Assembly: GCA_964417555.1 (NCBI GenBank)
Contig: CAYQIM010000038.1
Location: forward strand, 124,001 to 188,000
Origin: CAYQIM01 sp964417555
GTDB lineage: Bacteria > Pseudomonadota > Gammaproteobacteria > Diplorickettsiales > Diplorickettsiaceae
Direction: 5' to 3'
DNA length: 64,000 nucleotides
The notes below the pieces were generated by a model. The model was not told where the DNA came from, did no database searches, and worked only from the letters and a program-made list of their open reading frames with translations. Below, piece after piece: positions 63,636-64,000 of the stretch (positions within the stretch are counted from its first letter, which is position 1; every line of letters begins with the position of its first letter). The position numbers and the translations under genes were made by a program.

Positions 63636-64000
63636 GTGTTAAAATCTACAAAGAAAGTATTCCAATTTGGCGCCCATGAGGTGATTTTAGAGACCGGGGC
63701 TATTGCTCGCCAGGCTACAGCGTCTGTTTTGATTACGCTAGAGGGCACCACTGTTTTAGTGGCTGTTGTGGGTCGTAAGCAACGGGCTGGCGAGGAAAGT
63801 GATTTTTTTCCGTTGACGGTCCATTATCAGGAGCGTTCCTATGCAGCAGGTCGTGTTCCTGGCGGGTATTTTAAACGCGAAGGGCGCCCCACTGAAAAAG
63901 AAATCTTAACTTCCCGTTTGATCGATAGGCCAATACGCCCCTTGTTTCCTGAAGGTTTTAGCAATGAAGTCCAAATCGTTGCGACGGTATTGTCTTCTAA
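63636..64000 (+). CDS. pnp: Polynucleotide phosphorylase (partial, N-terminus)
   Basis: The frame from GTG 63636 reads MLKSTKKVFQFGAHEVILET and continues QATASVLITLEGTTVLVAVV, then ERSYAAGRVPGGYFKREGRP and SRLIDRPIRPLFP. This is the first RNase PH domain of PNPase. The gene runs off the right edge after about 121 residues. TGAGGGAG upstream is a good RBS for the GTG start. PNPase degrades and tails RNA and is part of the degradosome. Confidence 0.95.
   Translation, partial: MLKSTKKVFQFGAHEVILETGAIARQATASVLITLEGTTVLVAVVGRKQRAGEESDFFPLTVHYQERSYAAGRVPGGYFKREGRPTEKEILTSRLIDRPIRPLFPEGFSNEVQIVATVLSS

Noticed and set aside
1..64000. CRISPR array, insertion sequence, prophage, or secretion-system operon
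   Set aside because: No regularly spaced repeats, transposase, integrase, phage structural or Dot/Icm genes were seen. The repeats found are scattered and lack spacers.

Overview
The window looks like a piece of an AT-rich gammaproteobacterial chromosome. The protein set (amgK-murU cell-wall recycling, TamA/TamB, HslVU, CioAB-type bd oxidase, NCS2 purine permease, S24 regulator) and several AT-rich coiled-coil proteins without recognisable families suggest an intracellular or host-associated member of the Legionellales, most like the Rickettsiella/Diplorickettsia/Coxiella group. That placement is inference from gene content and composition; no 16S gene is present. I see no insertion sequence, prophage, CRISPR array, secretion-system operon or replication origin.

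Layout. 1-3.6 kb: minus-strand operon of leucine-type dehydrogenase and 2-oxoacid dehydrogenase E1 alpha/beta, then cca. 3.6-9.5 kb: accessory stretch with a frameshifted membrane protein, a secreted GH101-like glycosidase and a frameshifted FAD monooxygenase. 9.6-18 kb: psd, a hotdog thioesterase, gloB, a PH-domain membrane protein, folB, mutS-pssA, trpS. 18.1-19.2 kb: an unknown gene cut by one in-frame stop. 19.4-25.8 kb: pckA, proC, murU-amgK, dapA with a short BamC-like lipoprotein, tRNA-Ser(CGA), thpR. 26.1-28.7 kb: cydA-cydB plus an unlisted 35-residue cydX-like gene. 28.7-31.2 kb: an AT-rich unknown protein and an APH/choline-kinase-like protein. 31.4-35.8 kb: def-fmt-rsmB(broken)-OmpA lipoprotein and a DUF2807 protein. 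36-41 kb: argS-SPOR protein, hslV-hslU-DUF971. 41.4-53.6 kb: a DUF1640-like small protein, tyrS-rsmI, an APC permease, an MscK-like channel, a Firmicutes-type MurG, tamA-tamB. 53.9-64 kb: dacA, an acyltransferase, an 862-residue coiled-coil protein, a purine permease, hemC, nth, an S24 regulator, rpsO and the start of pnp.

Most genes are housekeeping: phospholipid synthesis (psd, pssA), peptidoglycan synthesis and recycling (murG, dacA, murU, amgK, dapA), outer-membrane assembly (tamA, tamB, BamC-like), translation (def, fmt, argS, trpS, tyrS, tRNA-Ser, rpsO) and respiration (cydAB).

The most interesting signals are not genes. Two families of short, dyad-symmetric intergenic repeats are scattered through the window, here called R1 and R2. 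R2 is a ~142-nt long-hairpin element with inverted ends, in three copies. R1 is ~130-180 nt with a conserved core and one hairpin whose sequence differs between copies while its pairing is kept. Both families sit at gene 3' ends, and one copy of each supplies the last codons of a gene (pckA, hemC). In addition, four genes are interrupted, two of them once at a homopolymer, one (rsmB) at a homopolymer and a second site, and one by a plain stop codon. This suggests active gene decay, or in the homopolymer cases slippage or sequence error.
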